64,000 nucleotides of DNA from Shewanella pealeana ATCC 700345 (GCF_000018285.1 NC_009901.1:2789001-2853000); one strand, 5' to 3'. Shown: positions 35,628-45,801, numbered from the stretch's first letter. Numbers and translations: made by a program. The notes: a model not told the origin generated them from the sequence alone.

Positions 35628-38267
35628 CTAGCTGGTTGAAGACTCTAAAAAATCTTGGGCGAAGCGTTGTAATATGCCGCCCGCTTCATAGATAGAGACT
35701 TCTTCTGCTGTATCGAGTCGGCACTTAACTGGGATCTCAACCACTTCACCGTTACTGCGAGTCATGATCACGGTCAATAACGCGCCCGGTGTACGTTCAC
35801 CAAGTACATCGTAGGTCTCAGTGCCATCAATCTGATATGTATGACGGTTATCCCCATTGGTAAACTCAAGCGGTAATACGCCCATACCCACAAGATTAGT
35901 GCGATGAATACGCTCAAAACCTTCGGCTACAATCACCTCAACACCTGCAAGGCGTACGCCTTTGGCTGCCCAGTCTCGGCTAGAGCCTTGCCCGTAATCT
36001 GCACCAGCGATGATGAGCAGCGGTTGCTTTCGCTCCATGTAGGTTTCAATCGCTTCCCACATGCGTGACTCAACACCTTCCGGCTCGATACGAGCATAAG
36101 AGCCTTGCTTTACCTCAACTTCGCCGTTTTTACCAATTTTGGTCACCATCTCGTTAAACAACTTAGGGTTAGCAAAGGTCGCACGTTGAGCGGTTAAATG
36201 GTCACCACGGTGCGTGGCATAAGAGTTAAAGTCGACTTCCGGTAGCCCCATCTTATCAAGGTACGCACCCGCAGCACTGTCGAGCATAATCGCATTTGAT
36301 GGCGATAGATGGTCGGTAGTGATGTTGTCGCCGAGTACCGCAAGCGGCCTCATGCCTTTCATGGTGCGCTCACCTGCTAACGCGCCTTCCCAATAAGGTG
36401 GACGGCGGATATAGGTACTCTGTGGACGCCAGTCATATTGAGGATTAACCTTCTGCTGATTATCGTCGCCGTAGTCGACCTTGAGGTCGAACATTGGCTC
36501 ATAGACTTTACGGAACTGCTCAGGCTTAACACTCTGAGCGATCACCGCATCAATCTCTTCATCCGTAGGCCATAGATCTTTAAGCAGAATATCGTTGCCG
36601 TTACTGTCTTGGCCCAGCACGTCTTTTTCAATATCAAAACGAATGGTGCCTGCAATCGCATAAGCTACCACTAATGGCGGAGATGCAAGAAAAGCTTGCT
36701 TAGCGTACGGGTGAATACGGCCATCGAAGTTTCGGTTTCCACTGAGCACTGCCGTTGCGTATAGATCGCGGTCGATAACCTCTTGCTGAATGATAGGATC
36801 TAACGCCCCGCTCATGCCGTTGCAGGTAGTACAGGCAAAACCGACAATACCAAAGCCAAGCGCTTCAAGCTCGGGTAATAGCTTGGCATCTTCCAGATAG
36901 AGCTGCACCGCTTTTGAACCTGGGGCCAAAGATGTTTTTACCCAAGGTTTACGAGTCAGACCTTTGGCGTTGGCGTTACGGGCAAGTAGACCCGCTGCAA
37001 TCACATTGCGTGGATTAGAAGTGTTAGTACAGCTGGTAATGGCGGCAATGATACAAGCGCCATCAGGCATTAGGCCGGCTTCCTCTTCAGCTTTATTGGC
37101 AAAGGGGGCACTAATACCTTTTGCAGTAAGTTCGGCAGTTGCTACGCGGCGATGTGGATTAGATGGTCCCGCAATGTTACGGCCAACGCTTGATAGGTCG
37201 AAACGTAGCACACGCTCATACTCCGCATCTTTTAGGCTATCCGCCCAAAGTCCTGCTTGTTTAGCATAAGTCTCAACCAGCTTAACTTGGCTATCATCAC
37301 GGCCAGTCAGCTTTAGGTAATCGATTGTCTTATCATCGATATAGAACATGGCTGCGGTTGCGCCAAATTCTGGCGTCATGTTGGAGATAGTCGCGCGATC
37401 GCCCAATGTCAGATTTGCTGCACCTTCACCGAAGAATTCTAGATAAGTTGAAACCACTTTCTCATTACGTAAAAACTCGGTAACAGCCAATACGATATCG
37501 GTTGCGGTAATGCCTGGTTGGCGTAGCCCCACCAGCTCAACACCCACAATGTCGGGTAGACGCATATACGATGGGCGCCCGAGCATCACACTCTCAGCCT
37601 CTAGTCCACCAACACCGATTGCGATAACGCCCAGAGCGTCAACATGGGGCGTGTGGCTGTCGGTGCCAACTAGGGTATCGGGGAAGGCAACGCCATCTCG
37701 GGCTTGGATAACGGGCGACATCTTCTCAAGGTTGATTTGATGCATGATACCGTTACCCGGCTGAATGACATCGATATTTTCAAAGGCGGTTTTGGTCCAG
37801 TTGATAAAGTGGAATCTATCATCATTACGTCTATCTTCGATGGCGCGGTTTTTCTCAAAGGCATCTTTTTCAAAGCCCGCGTGCTCAACCGCGAGTGAGT
37901 GATCCACAATCAATTGTGTGGGAACCACTGGGTTCACTTTTGACGGGTCGCCGCCCTTGTCGGCAATGGCGTCACGCAGACCCGCTAAGTCAACCAGTGC
38001 GGTTTGCCCTAGAATGTCGTGACACACGACACGGGCTGGATACCAGGGGAAATCTAAGTCGCGTTTACGGTAAATAATCTGGCTTAGGCAGTCATTTAAT
38101 GACTCAGGGCTACATCGGCGTACTAGGTTCTCGGCATACACACGAGAGCTATAGGGCAGTTTGGCATAAGCACCCGGGCTGATGGCATTCACAGCCGCTT
38201 CGGTATCGAAATAATCGAGCTCTGTACCAGCTAACGCTTTGCGGTATTGGGTATTTAATTGGGTCAT
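35628..38267 (-). CDS. acnD: AcnD, Fe/S-dependent 2-methylcitrate dehydratase
   Basis: 879-residue aconitase-family enzyme that dehydrates 2-methylcitrate in the propionate-degrading methylcitrate cycle, with PrpF. Seen are the substrate and cluster regions GTDSHTPHVDALGVIAIGVGGLEAE, the first cluster Cys in AITSCTNTSNP and the pair in FACTTCNGMSG, and the C-terminal swivel domain with NITTDHLSPSN and GADYGQGSSRDWAAKG. The length fits AcnD. It lies between prpC and prpF with gaps of about 240 and 280 bases. Confidence 0.95.
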   Translation of the reverse strand: MTQLNTQYRKALAGTELDYFDTEAAVNAISPGAYAKLPYSSRVYAENLVRRCSPESLNDCLSQIIYRKRDLDFPWYPARVVCHDILGQTALVDLAGLRDAIADKGGDPSKVNPVVPTQLIVDHSLAVEHAGFEKDAFEKNRAIEDRRNDDRFHFINWTKTAFENIDVIQPGNGIMHQINLEKMSPVIQARDGVAFPDTLVGTDSHTPHVDALGVIAIGVGGLEAESVMLGRPSYMRLPDIVGVELVGLRQPGITATDIVLAVTEFLRNEKVVSTYLEFFGEGAANLTLGDRATISNMTPEFGATAAMFYIDDKTIDYLKLTGRDDSQVKLVETYAKQAGLWADSLKDAEYERVLRFDLSSVGRNIAGPSNPHRRVATAELTAKGISAPFANKAEEEAGLMPDGACIIAAITSCTNTSNPRNVIAAGLLARNANAKGLTRKPWVKTSLAPGSKAVQLYLEDAKLLPELEALGFGIVGFACTTCNGMSGALDPIIQQEVIDRDLYATAVLSGNRNFDGRIHPYAKQAFLASPPLVVAYAIAGTIRFDIEKDVLGQDSNGNDILLKDLWPTDEEIDAVIAQSVKPEQFRKVYEPMFDLKVDYGDDNQQKVNPQYDWRPQSTYIRRPPYWEGALAGERTMKGMRPLAVLGDNITTDHLSPSNAIMLDSAAGAYLDKMGLPEVDFNSYATHRGDHLTAQRATFANPKLFNEMVTKIGKNGEVEVKQGSYARIEPEGVESRMWEAIETYMERKQPLLIIAGADYGQGSSRDWAAKGVRLAGVEVIVAEGFERIHRTNLVGMGVLPLEFTNGDNRHTYQIDGTETYDVLGERTPGALLTVIMTRSNGEVVEIPVKCRLDTAEEVSIYEAGGILQRFAQDFLESSTS

Positions 38268-38289
38268 AATGCGTTCCAGTTTAAATATG

Positions 38290-38507
38290 GTGCAAGGTTC
38301 GAGGACGCTTCGCTTTTAGGTCCTAGGTCCTAGGTACTAGAGCGTTCGCAAGCTCACTGCTAGGACGCTTCGCGGCTAGAACGGGCTTCGCCCTGCTATA
38401 CAATCAAAAGCCTAAAAAGTACTGCTGTTATCTTTTGACTGTATAGGCTCTAGCAGGAGCGTAGCGACGCTCTAGCCGTGACGAAGTCGCGTTCTAGAAT
38501 CTAAGGT
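38290..38507. repeat. CTAG-rich hairpin cluster (REP/MITE-like)
   Basis: The prpC-acnD gap is filled with short hairpins separated by CTAG tetranucleotides, eight of them in about 170 bases. Examples are GGGC-TTC-GCCC near 38383 and GAGCGT-AGCG-ACGCTC near 38456. At the centre CTATACAATCAAAAG (38396-38410) pairs with CTTTTGACTGTATAG (38432-38446), 14 of 15 positions. The flanks are imperfect inverted copies of each other, giving a palindrome of about 200 bases. It looks like a non-coding mobile or REP-type repeat. Confidence 0.7.
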
Positions 38508-39662
38508 CTATCTTTCACCAATAGGGTTAACCTTGCGTGGCTCGCTACCCGTGTAATCTGCACTTGGGCGGATAATACGGTTATTAGAGCGCTGCTCCAT
38601 CACGTGTGCCGCCCAGCCAGTTAAACGTGAACAGACAAAGATTGGCGTGAATAACTTAGTTGGAATACCCATAAAATGGTAAGCCGATGCGTGGAAGAAG
38701 TCGGCGTTACAGAACAACTTCTTGCTGTCCCACATAAACTCTTCACAGGCTACAGAGATATCATAAAGCGAGCTGTCACCAAACTCAGCCCCAAGCTTTT
38801 TAGACCAAGCCTTGATGATAACGTTACGTGGATCTGACTCGCGGTAAATCGCGTGACCAAAGCCCATGATCTTCTCTTTACGCTCAAGCATGCCCGCCAT
38901 CTGCTCTTTAGCATCTTGTGGTGATGAGAACTTTTGGATCATATCCATAGCCGCTTCGTTTGCGCCGCCATGCAGCGGGCCACGTAGTGTACCGATAGCG
39001 CCTGTAATACAAGAGAACATATCTGACAGGGTTGAGGCACAAACACGGGCGGTGAAGGTTGATGCGTTAAACTCATGCTCCGCATATAAAATTAACGACA
39101 CATCCATGACGCGGCGGTGTAGCTCCGATGGCGCCTTGCCATTGAGTAGGTGCAGGAAGTGACCGCCGATAGAGTCTTCGTCTGTTACACAGTCGATTTC
39201 AACGCCCTCGTGCGAGAACTTATACCAATAACACATGATGGCAGGAAACGCGGCTAATAGACGATTAGAGGCTTTATTCTGCTGAGTAAAGTCATTCTCA
39301 GGCTCTAGGTTACCCAAAAATGAACAACCGGTACGCATCACGTCCATTGGGTGTGCATCGGCTGGAATACGTTGCAGTACTTCTTTAAGCGCTTGTGGAA
39401 GATCGCGCTGAGCAAACAATTCAGTTTTATAATGATCGAGCTCAGTTTGATTCGGTAACTCGCCGTTAAACAACAGGTAGGCTACCTCTTCAAATGTGGC
39501 ATTATCAGCCAAGTCTGACACGTCGTAACCACAATAGGTTAGCCCCGAACCTGACTTGCCCACTGTACATAGGGCTGTTTCACCAGCACTTTGACCACGA
39601 AGGCCTGCGCCACCAATCTTTTTATCAACTGCCTTGTTTGAAACCTCAGTCTTATCTACCAT
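38508..39662 (-). CDS. prpC: PrpC, 2-methylcitrate synthase
   Basis: 384-residue citrate-synthase-family enzyme that condenses propionyl-CoA with oxaloacetate. Motifs include GLRGQSAGETALCTVG at the N-terminus, LHLLNGK, GTLRGPLHGGANEAAMDMI, the catalytic-type GFGHAIYRESDPR and FFHASAYHFMGIPTKLFTPIFVCSR. AAGGAAG precedes the ATG. The position between prpB and acnD supports methylcitrate rather than housekeeping citrate synthase. Confidence 0.94.
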   Translation of the reverse strand: MVDKTEVSNKAVDKKIGGAGLRGQSAGETALCTVGKSGSGLTYCGYDVSDLADNATFEEVAYLLFNGELPNQTELDHYKTELFAQRDLPQALKEVLQRIPADAHPMDVMRTGCSFLGNLEPENDFTQQNKASNRLLAAFPAIMCYWYKFSHEGVEIDCVTDEDSIGGHFLHLLNGKAPSELHRRVMDVSLILYAEHEFNASTFTARVCASTLSDMFSCITGAIGTLRGPLHGGANEAAMDMIQKFSSPQDAKEQMAGMLERKEKIMGFGHAIYRESDPRNVIIKAWSKKLGAEFGDSSLYDISVACEEFMWDSKKLFCNADFFHASAYHFMGIPTKLFTPIFVCSRLTGWAAHVMEQRSNNRIIRPSADYTGSEPRKVNPIGER

Positions 39663-39830
39663 TGCTCTCTTCCTTCTAGTTTTTTTACCCCATCAATACT
39701 AGGTTGCAGGGCTTCTTATCGTTATACACCAGCGCGATTCCGTCACACTGACGCTTTGTTATCGTTTGTAAGGTACTGTCTATTGCTTTAAATCTTTAGC
39801 TTATTTCTTTAGTTAACCATTGAGGCTGAA

Positions 39831-40709
39831 TTACAAGTTCTTGCCTTCTGAAAACAGCTTATCTAGCTTTTGCTCATAATCGTGGTAACCCAAGTAATCG
39901 TATAGATCCATGCGAGTTTGCATTGAATCAACCACAGCCTTTTGGTCGCCATTTTCAAGAATTGAGGTGTACACCATCTCGGCAGCTTTGTTCATGGCTC
40001 TAAAGGCACTTAACGGATACAGCACCATAGAGGCGCCCCATTCGCCTAGTTGCTCTTTGTTCCACAGTTCGGTTTGGCCAAATTCAGTAATATTGGCAAG
40101 GATAGGTACATCGAGAGCATCGGCAAATGCGCGGTAATGCTCTTCAGTTTTAACCGCTTCTGCAAAAATGCCGTCAGCGCCTGCGGCCACATAGGCTTTA
40201 GCGCGGGCAATCGCTGCTTCTAAGCCTTCCTGGGCGAAAGAGTCGGTACGCGCCATGATGAAAAAGTCAGGATCGGTGCGGGCATCCACCGCGGCCTTGA
40301 TGCGATCGACCATCTCTTGTGTTGATACAATCTCTTTATTAGGACGATGACCACAACGCTTTTGCGCCACTTGGTCCTCCATGTGCACCGCAGCTGCGCC
40401 GGCTTTTTCCATATCACGAATGGTTTTAGCAATGTTAAATGCGCCGCCCCAGCCAGTGTCGATATCCACCAGCAAAGGTAAATCGCAGGCTGAAGTAATA
40501 CGCTGCACATCGACAATCACATCATTAAGCGATGTCATGCCGAGATCCGGCAGACCATAAGAGGCGTTTGCCACCCCGCCACCAGAAAGGTAAATAGCTT
40601 GGTGACCAATCTTTTTTGCCATCATGGCTGAATAAGCATTGATGGTACCTACTATCTGTAGGGGCTTGTTAGCGGCTAATGCCTCGCGAAACTTCTTACC
40701 TGCGCTCAT
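39831..40709 (-). CDS. prpB: PrpB, 2-methylisocitrate lyase
   Basis: 292-residue PEP-mutase/isocitrate-lyase family enzyme that splits 2-methylisocitrate into pyruvate and succinate. Features are the conserved [36 protein letters not shown], the metal/active-site loop [12 protein letters not shown] and [18 protein letters not shown] 40709 follows AAAGGATC at good spacing and gives the usual N-terminus. The frame remains open upstream to an ATG at 40880 that overlaps the GntR stop. That 57-residue extension contains a 12-bp repeat and is probably not part of the main protein. Confidence 0.94.
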   Translation of the reverse strand: MSAGKKFREALAANKPLQIVGTINAYSAMMAKKIGHQAIYLSGGGVANASYGLPDLGMTSLNDVIVDVQRITSACDLPLLVDIDTGWGGAFNIAKTIRDMEKAGAAAVHMEDQVAQKRCGHRPNKEIVSTQEMVDRIKAAVDARTDPDFFIMARTDSFAQEGLEAAIARAKAYVAAGADGIFAEAVKTEEHYRAFADALDVPILANITEFGQTELWNKEQLGEWGASMVLYPLSAFRAMNKAAEMVYTSILENGDQKAVVDSMQTRMDLYDYLGYHDYEQKLDKLFSEGKNL

Positions 40710-40755
40710 GTGCTGATCCTTTTGTTTATCGTTCACTGTGCTGTAGTCTGTATTT

Positions 40756-40803
40756 GGCTCTGTACTTAGCTCTGTACTTAGCTCTGTACTTAGCTCTGTA
40801 CTA
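40756..40803. repeat. 12-bp tandem repeat (4 units) upstream of prpB
   Basis: Four units of about AGCTCTGTACTT in tandem (first unit starts GG, last ends TA). A multiple of three in length, it keeps the upstream in-frame extension of prpB open, where it would encode STEL repeated. A variable-number repeat is likely. Confidence 0.88.
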
Positions 40804-40872
40804 GGGCTTAGCTCAAGCACTGCAAAATTTATAAGGTTATTACTGTCAGTTGTTGATTTTTTATGGTGTTGC

Positions 40873-41535
40873 TTAATCATTAGCTAGCTTGTTTTGAATA
40901 CTAGATTTTGAGTACAAAATATGGCGACGCATCAGCATCTCTGCGAGTTCTGCATCACGATTACAAATCGCTTGTACTATGTGTTTATGCTCATCGAAGG
41001 CGGTAGTCACTCGTGGCCCCGTCATCCCTAGCTGTACGCGGTACATACGCACTAGGTGATATATGCCGTCAAACAGCATAGAGATAAGGTGTTTGTTTTT
41101 ACTGCCTTGAATGATGCGATAGTGAAAGTCCACATCACCTGCTTCCTGGTAATAAGAGCCTGCCGATTGGACCTTTTCAAAGTGACTGTTGAGCAAGGCT
41201 TGTAGATCAGTGATCTCTTGATCGGTCATATTTATTGCGGCAAGCCTTGCCGCCATGCCCTCCAGAGACTCTCTCACCTGATAAAGCTCAACGAGCCCTT
41301 CGGCGGTAAGGCTCACCACCCTTGCGCCAACATTGGCTTTACGCTCAACTAAGTGACTAGCCTCTAAACGATTAATCGCCTCACGGATCACCGCTCGACT
41401 AACGGCATATTTTGTCGACAACTCAGTTTCACTTAACTTTGAGCCCTGCAAAACCTCGCCCTCTACGATAGCTTTACGTAGCTGGAAAAAGGTCTTATCG
41501 GCACTGGTAACAGGCTGTTCGTTAAAAAAAGTCAT
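40873..41535 (-). CDS. GntR/FadR-family regulator of the prp cluster
   Basis: 220-residue regulator with an N-terminal GntR winged helix ([45 protein letters not shown]) and a C-terminal FCD effector domain ([55 protein letters not shown]). It is the first gene before prpBC-acnD-prpF, so it most likely controls propionate catabolism, as GntR-type PrpR does in Shewanella. Two perfect TTGTCGACAA palindromes lie just upstream of its start and are probable operators. Confidence 0.88.
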   Translation of the reverse strand: MTFFNEQPVTSADKTFFQLRKAIVEGEVLQGSKLSETELSTKYAVSRAVIREAINRLEASHLVERKANVGARVVSLTAEGLVELYQVRESLEGMAARLAAINMTDQEITDLQALLNSHFEKVQSAGSYYQEAGDVDFHYRIIQGSKNKHLISMLFDGIYHLVRMYRVQLGMTGPRVTTAFDEHKHIVQAICNRDAELAEMLMRRHILYSKSSIQNKLAND

Positions 41536-41885
41536 CAGTTAAATACAATATTAGTTTTTAATGGATTGTCGACAATCTAGCCATTTAAATACAAATAGTC
41601 AACAATGCACCGACAAATTGTCGACAAAGTAAGAGTAAAGTCTAAGAGACAGCTTGGGGTTAAATTAGCTAACTAGGACGGAAATCTTTACGGACTACTC
41701 AAGGTTATTGTTAGCTTGGTGACTCTAGTTTGGTGGCTGATAAGTTGTTCTTTTACCTTAACTTCAATAGCACCTAACAGGAGGTACACTTATCGCCCTC
41801 ATAGGCGTTAATTTCGACCATTCACCTATGGTAAAACGTTCCTGCTCATGTACACTCATAACATACTGACTTGTAGGATAAGTTC
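41536..41885. other. Divergent promoter region, prp regulator / pat
   Basis: 350 bases between divergent genes. The part next to the GntR gene holds its operator palindromes. The remainder, 41640-41885, shows no gene. An isolated Shine-Dalgarno-like AGGAGG lies at about 41780 with no good frame behind it. Confidence 0.6.
41564..41627. promoter_or_regulatory. GntR-type operators upstream of the prp cluster
   Basis: GATTGTCGACAATC at 41564-41577 is a perfect 14-bp palindrome, and TTGTCGACAA recurs at 41618-41627. A weaker copy (ATAGTCAACAAT) lies at 41596-41607 between them. The shape and position fit autoregulatory binding sites of the adjacent FadR/GntR-type protein. Confidence 0.75.
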
Positions 41886-44582
41886 ATGAGCCAACGCACT
41901 CTTCATACACTCTTCAAACCTAAATCAGTGGCCATTATTGGCGCCTCAAATAAACCCAAACGAGCCGGTAATGTCTTGATGAAGAACTTGCTCTCCGGTG
42001 GTTTCTCGGGACCTATCATGCCGGTGACCCCAAAATATGAAGCGGTGATGGGGGTGTTAGCTTATCCCAACATTCAGGCTCTGCCACTTATTCCCGATCT
42101 TGCCATTATCTGCACCACCGCAAGCAGCGTACCTAGCATCATTGAAACTTTGGCTCAATTTGGCTGTAAGGTCGCCATTGTTATGGCCTCTGGTATGGCC
42201 GATGAATTTAACGAGGAAGGTGTCAGCCTATTAAGTCAGATGCAGCAATTTGCCGATAGGTATGGCATGCGGATTTTGGGCCCCAATAGTTTGGGGATGA
42301 TATTGCCAAACTTAGGCTTAAACGCCAGCCTTGCTCACACCAGTGCCCTGCCAGGCAAGATAGCATTCGTATCGCAATCAGCGGCTATCTGCACCACGGT
42401 ACTAGACTGGGCAAATAACAAAGGCATTGGTTTCTCCTCTTTTATCTCTCTCGGTGATGCCAACGATATTAACTTTGATGAGCTTTTGGATTACTTGGGA
42501 AGAGATTCCAAAACCGATGCCATTTTGCTCTATATCGACTCGATTAACGAAAAGCGTCACTTCTTGTCTGCGGCGCGGGCGGCGTCACGTAATAAACCCA
42601 TATTAGTGATTAAGTCTGGCCGAAGTATTGAGGGCGGCAACGCCGCTCAGTTACACACTGGTGGCGTGTCTGGAAACGATGCTGTTTATGAAGCCGCCTT
42701 CAGACGTGCAGGTATGCTCAGGGTTAACGATCTTATCGAGCTCTTTGCCGCAGTAGAAACCTTAGCCCACTCACGGCCTTTGCAAGGCGAGCGTCTTGGG
42801 ATCATCAGTAATGGTGGTGGCCCTGCCGTTTTGGCATTGGATGAACTGATTTTAGGCGGAGGCAAATTACCATCACTGTCCCCCGAGATCTATCAGCGTC
42901 TGGATGCATTACTTCCTAAAAGCTGGTCTCGCCAGAATCCGATTGATATCGGAGGTGATTCAGATGCAAACCGTTATGCTAAATCTCTTGAGATCTTAAT
43001 GGACAGTGACGATCTCGATGCGATCTTAATTTTGCACTCACCCTCAGCGTTAGGTGAAAGTGTCGGGGTCGCCGAAGCCATTGCAGATACTATTGCTAAG
43101 CACCCCAATCGGCACAAAATCAATATTCTTACCAACTGGAGCGGCGAAGACTCAGCCTATGAGGCCCGTAAGCATTTCTCAAAGTCTCGCATTCCGACCT
43201 ATCGCACACCAGAGGGTGCCGTTGGGGCCTTTATGCATATGGTTGAGTACCGTCGTAACCAAAAGCTACTGCAAGAAGTGCCGCAATCCATTCCTGATAA
43301 TATTCCTGCCGATTCCACATTGGCCCGTGAAAAGTTACAACAGGCGTTAGACCAAGGTAAAACCGTTTTAGAAACCCATGAATCACGTGCAATTTTAAGT
43401 GCCTATGGACTTAACACTATCGATACCTGGTTTGCGACAACTGCAGAGCAAGCCGTTGAGTTTGCCAAGCTGGCTGGTTACCCTATTGCGTTAAAGCTGC
43501 AGTCACCGGATATTCACTATAAATCTGACATACAAGGTGTGATGCTGAATCTCACTTCCGATCTAGAAGTTGAACATGCAGCCAATGCCATGATTGAAAG
43601 GGTGATCTCAGTTAATCCCGATGCTCGGATTGAGGGACTCATAGTGCAGAAAATGGCGCTCACCGCCGGTGCGCAGGAGATAAGAGTCGCGGTTGCTAAT
43701 GATCCTGTTTTTGGTCCGGCAATTTTGCTAGGTGAAGGCGGCTCGGAATGGGAACCCACTAAAGATGCGGTCGTTGCCCTTCCCCCTCTTAATATGACGC
43801 TGGCGCGTTATATGGTGATCCAAGCCCTCAAAACCCAAAAGCTCAGGGATAGGCATTTGCCACTAGGGCTAAATATGCATGCACTTTGCGTCATGCTGAC
43901 CCAGATCTCACACTTAATTATTGACTGCCCTGAAATCGCCACTCTCGACTTAAACCCCGTGTTGTGCGCAGGTGAGCAGATCACTCTACTCGATGTTAAT
44001 ATCGGTCTACAGCAAGAACCGGTTGATAACGCTTCGAGGCTGGCAATCTCTCCTTATCCAAAAGAACTCGAAGAGATGGTTACCCTTAAGAATGGCAATA
44101 AGGTCATGCTACGGCCAATTTTGCCAGAAGATGAGCCTAAACATCTGGCTTTTGATAACTCCCTTTCTGATGAGGATAGATACAAGCGCTACTTTGGGGT
44201 TCGCTCTAAGATGACCCATGAAGAGATGGCGGTATTAACTCAAATTGATTACGCCAGAGAGATGGCCTTTATCGCAACAGCGATTGGCGAGGATGGAGAA
44301 GAAACCACGTTAGGCGCCATACGAGCCTCTATCGATCCCGATAATACTGAGGCTGAATTTGCGATGGCTGTTCGCAGTAATTACCAGGGCCAAGGTTTAG
44401 GTAAACTGTTGCTTGAGAAACTAGTCAAGTATTACAAAGACAATGACACCTTAGTCCTCACTGGTTTTACCATGTTTGAAAATAGAAACATGGCGAGCCT
44501 AGCAAAGCGTTTAGGCTTTAGCGTAACCTTCGATATGGAAGATCGATTGATTAACATGCATATGGACTTAAAAGCTGACTAA
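41886..44582 (+). CDS. Pat/YfiQ-type protein lysine acetyltransferase
   Basis: 898-residue protein with the domain order of bacterial Pat/PatZ: an N-terminal CoA-binding Rossmann domain (SVAIIGASNKPKRAG), succinyl-CoA-synthetase-like ligase domains (FVSQSAAICTTVLDWA, GRSIEGGNAAQLHTGGVSG), an ATP-grasp region (about 490-710, GYPIALKLQSPDIHYKSDIQGV) and a C-terminal GNAT domain (about 735-890, YQGQGLGKLLLEKLV). In known members the ligase part is a non-catalytic sensor and the GNAT domain acetylates lysines, including acyl-CoA synthetases. Its position beside the propionate genes fits this. An active ADP-forming acyl-CoA synthetase is a less likely alternative. Confidence 0.88.
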   Translation: MSQRTLHTLFKPKSVAIIGASNKPKRAGNVLMKNLLSGGFSGPIMPVTPKYEAVMGVLAYPNIQALPLIPDLAIICTTASSVPSIIETLAQFGCKVAIVMASGMADEFNEEGVSLLSQMQQFADRYGMRILGPNSLGMILPNLGLNASLAHTSALPGKIAFVSQSAAICTTVLDWANNKGIGFSSFISLGDANDINFDELLDYLGRDSKTDAILLYIDSINEKRHFLSAARAASRNKPILVIKSGRSIEGGNAAQLHTGGVSGNDAVYEAAFRRAGMLRVNDLIELFAAVETLAHSRPLQGERLGIISNGGGPAVLALDELILGGGKLPSLSPEIYQRLDALLPKSWSRQNPIDIGGDSDANRYAKSLEILMDSDDLDAILILHSPSALGESVGVAEAIADTIAKHPNRHKINILTNWSGEDSAYEARKHFSKSRIPTYRTPEGAVGAFMHMVEYRRNQKLLQEVPQSIPDNIPADSTLAREKLQQALDQGKTVLETHESRAILSAYGLNTIDTWFATTAEQAVEFAKLAGYPIALKLQSPDIHYKSDIQGVMLNLTSDLEVEHAANAMIERVISVNPDARIEGLIVQKMALTAGAQEIRVAVANDPVFGPAILLGEGGSEWEPTKDAVVALPPLNMTLARYMVIQALKTQKLRDRHLPLGLNMHALCVMLTQISHLIIDCPEIATLDLNPVLCAGEQITLLDVNIGLQQEPVDNASRLAISPYPKELEEMVTLKNGNKVMLRPILPEDEPKHLAFDNSLSDEDRYKRYFGVRSKMTHEEMAVLTQIDYAREMAFIATAIGEDGEETTLGAIRASIDPDNTEAEFAMAVRSNYQGQGLGKLLLEKLVKYYKDNDTLVLTGFTMFENRNMASLAKRLGFSVTFDMEDRLINMHMDLKAD

Positions 44583-44602
44583 GCCTTTCTCAAGCGTAAA
44601 AA

Positions 44603-44629
44603 AGCCATTAAGACAGATTCTTAATGGCT
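44603..44629 (+). terminator. Terminator after pat
   Basis: Stem AGCCATTAAG / CTTAATGGCT with loop ACAGATT, preceded by an A-run and followed by a T-rich stretch. Confidence 0.75.
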
Positions 44630-44700
44630 CTATTTATTTAAGTGCTTGCTCAAGTGCATAATCAAGTGAGCTTATGACGAGTAAACTGACTGCGCTCGTT

Positions 44701-45753
44701 CTATACCAGTTCTTCGGCAACCCTTTCACCAATAACACAGTTACGCCCAGATGACTTTGCCCGGTATAAGGCTTCATCGGCGCGAATAAAGTAACTGTCT
44801 TTATCGTCGCTCGCCTTAAGTGAGGCCACGCCCACCGAGACAGTGACATTTCCAAGGGGTAACTTCTTCTCTTTACCTATGGTTAGATTACGACCTGCTA
44901 TCTTGATCCGAATATTCTCGGCAACTTTATGGGCATCTTGATGTGAGGTATTAGGCAGCAAGACCACAAACTCCTCGCCGCCATAACGTGCCACAAAATC
45001 TTCCCCTTTCACGGCATTCTTAAGTGCCTGAGCCACATAGGCGAGCACCTTATCACCGATTAAATGGCCGTGAACATCGTTAAATTTCTTAAAGTAATCT
45101 ATATCGACAACCAACAAGCTACTTTCAACGTTCGAAAGATTGAAACTATCGATGTGGCTTATCACTTCTTTGTCAAATGCTCGGCGATTATTCAGTGACG
45201 TCAGTTGGTCTGTCATCACTACAGAACGAAGTTCGACCATCTCTGTTTTTAGCGCATCTACCTCTTCACTCATGCTGGTGAGGCTCTTATCCATATCAAT
45301 ATTGGCACTGATTATTTCATCGAGCTCAGAGGTTATACCGTTCACTAAATCCTGTAATACAGCAGGTTCAGGATCATCTTTGAGAGCCGTGTCAAATTCT
45401 GTCAACGACTCAGAAAAACGTGATGTGCCCTTACTCATACTCGCTATCTTTGCCAATAAGCTATTGATGAGTATGTGAGTTTCTGTTTGAACATTTTCGA
45501 TGAGTTCAGGTGAGTGGACCTGGATATAAGTCCTATAGAGCTCCTCACTCATGGTAGGAGTAAAGGCAAGGTTATTAGCTAATAAACCATCTATCGCACG
45601 CTTCAGATCGAGATTAATCCCTTTATAGTATTCATACCAAACCGCATAGTTTTCAGGGGTGACAGGAATATTTAATTCTGACATTTTTGGTACAGCGTGG
45701 CGCAGTATTTTTGCTGACAGCTCTGTTTCAGACAAATGTTGTGCCATATCCAT
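44701..45753 (-). CDS. Diguanylate cyclase (GGDEF)
   Basis: 350-residue cytoplasmic diguanylate cyclase making c-di-GMP. The C-terminal GGDEF domain (about 180-345) has the active-site RYGGEEF motif, DHLTSLNNRRAFD-type DQLTSLNNRRAFD at its start and DIDYFKKFNDVHGHLIGD. The N-terminal ~170 residues are helical with a coiled coil and no membrane segment, of a type found with GGDEF in Shewanella and Pseudomonas proteins. No clear RxxD inhibitory site was located ahead of GGEEF. The input signal is unknown. Confidence 0.9.
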   Translation of the reverse strand: MDMAQHLSETELSAKILRHAVPKMSELNIPVTPENYAVWYEYYKGINLDLKRAIDGLLANNLAFTPTMSEELYRTYIQVHSPELIENVQTETHILINSLLAKIASMSKGTSRFSESLTEFDTALKDDPEPAVLQDLVNGITSELDEIISANIDMDKSLTSMSEEVDALKTEMVELRSVVMTDQLTSLNNRRAFDKEVISHIDSFNLSNVESSLLVVDIDYFKKFNDVHGHLIGDKVLAYVAQALKNAVKGEDFVARYGGEEFVVLLPNTSHQDAHKVAENIRIKIAGRNLTIGKEKKLPLGNVTVSVGVASLKASDDKDSYFIRADEALYRAKSSGRNCVIGERVAEELV

Positions 45754-45801
45754 AAATTGACGCCTCTCGATCGATTTCCATGATTATCAATACTTTAAAC
45801 A

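Noticed and set aside
44634..44855. 73-codon minus-strand frame near the diguanylate cyclase end
   Set aside because: Out-of-frame shadow of the cyclase C-terminus with no ribosome binding site.
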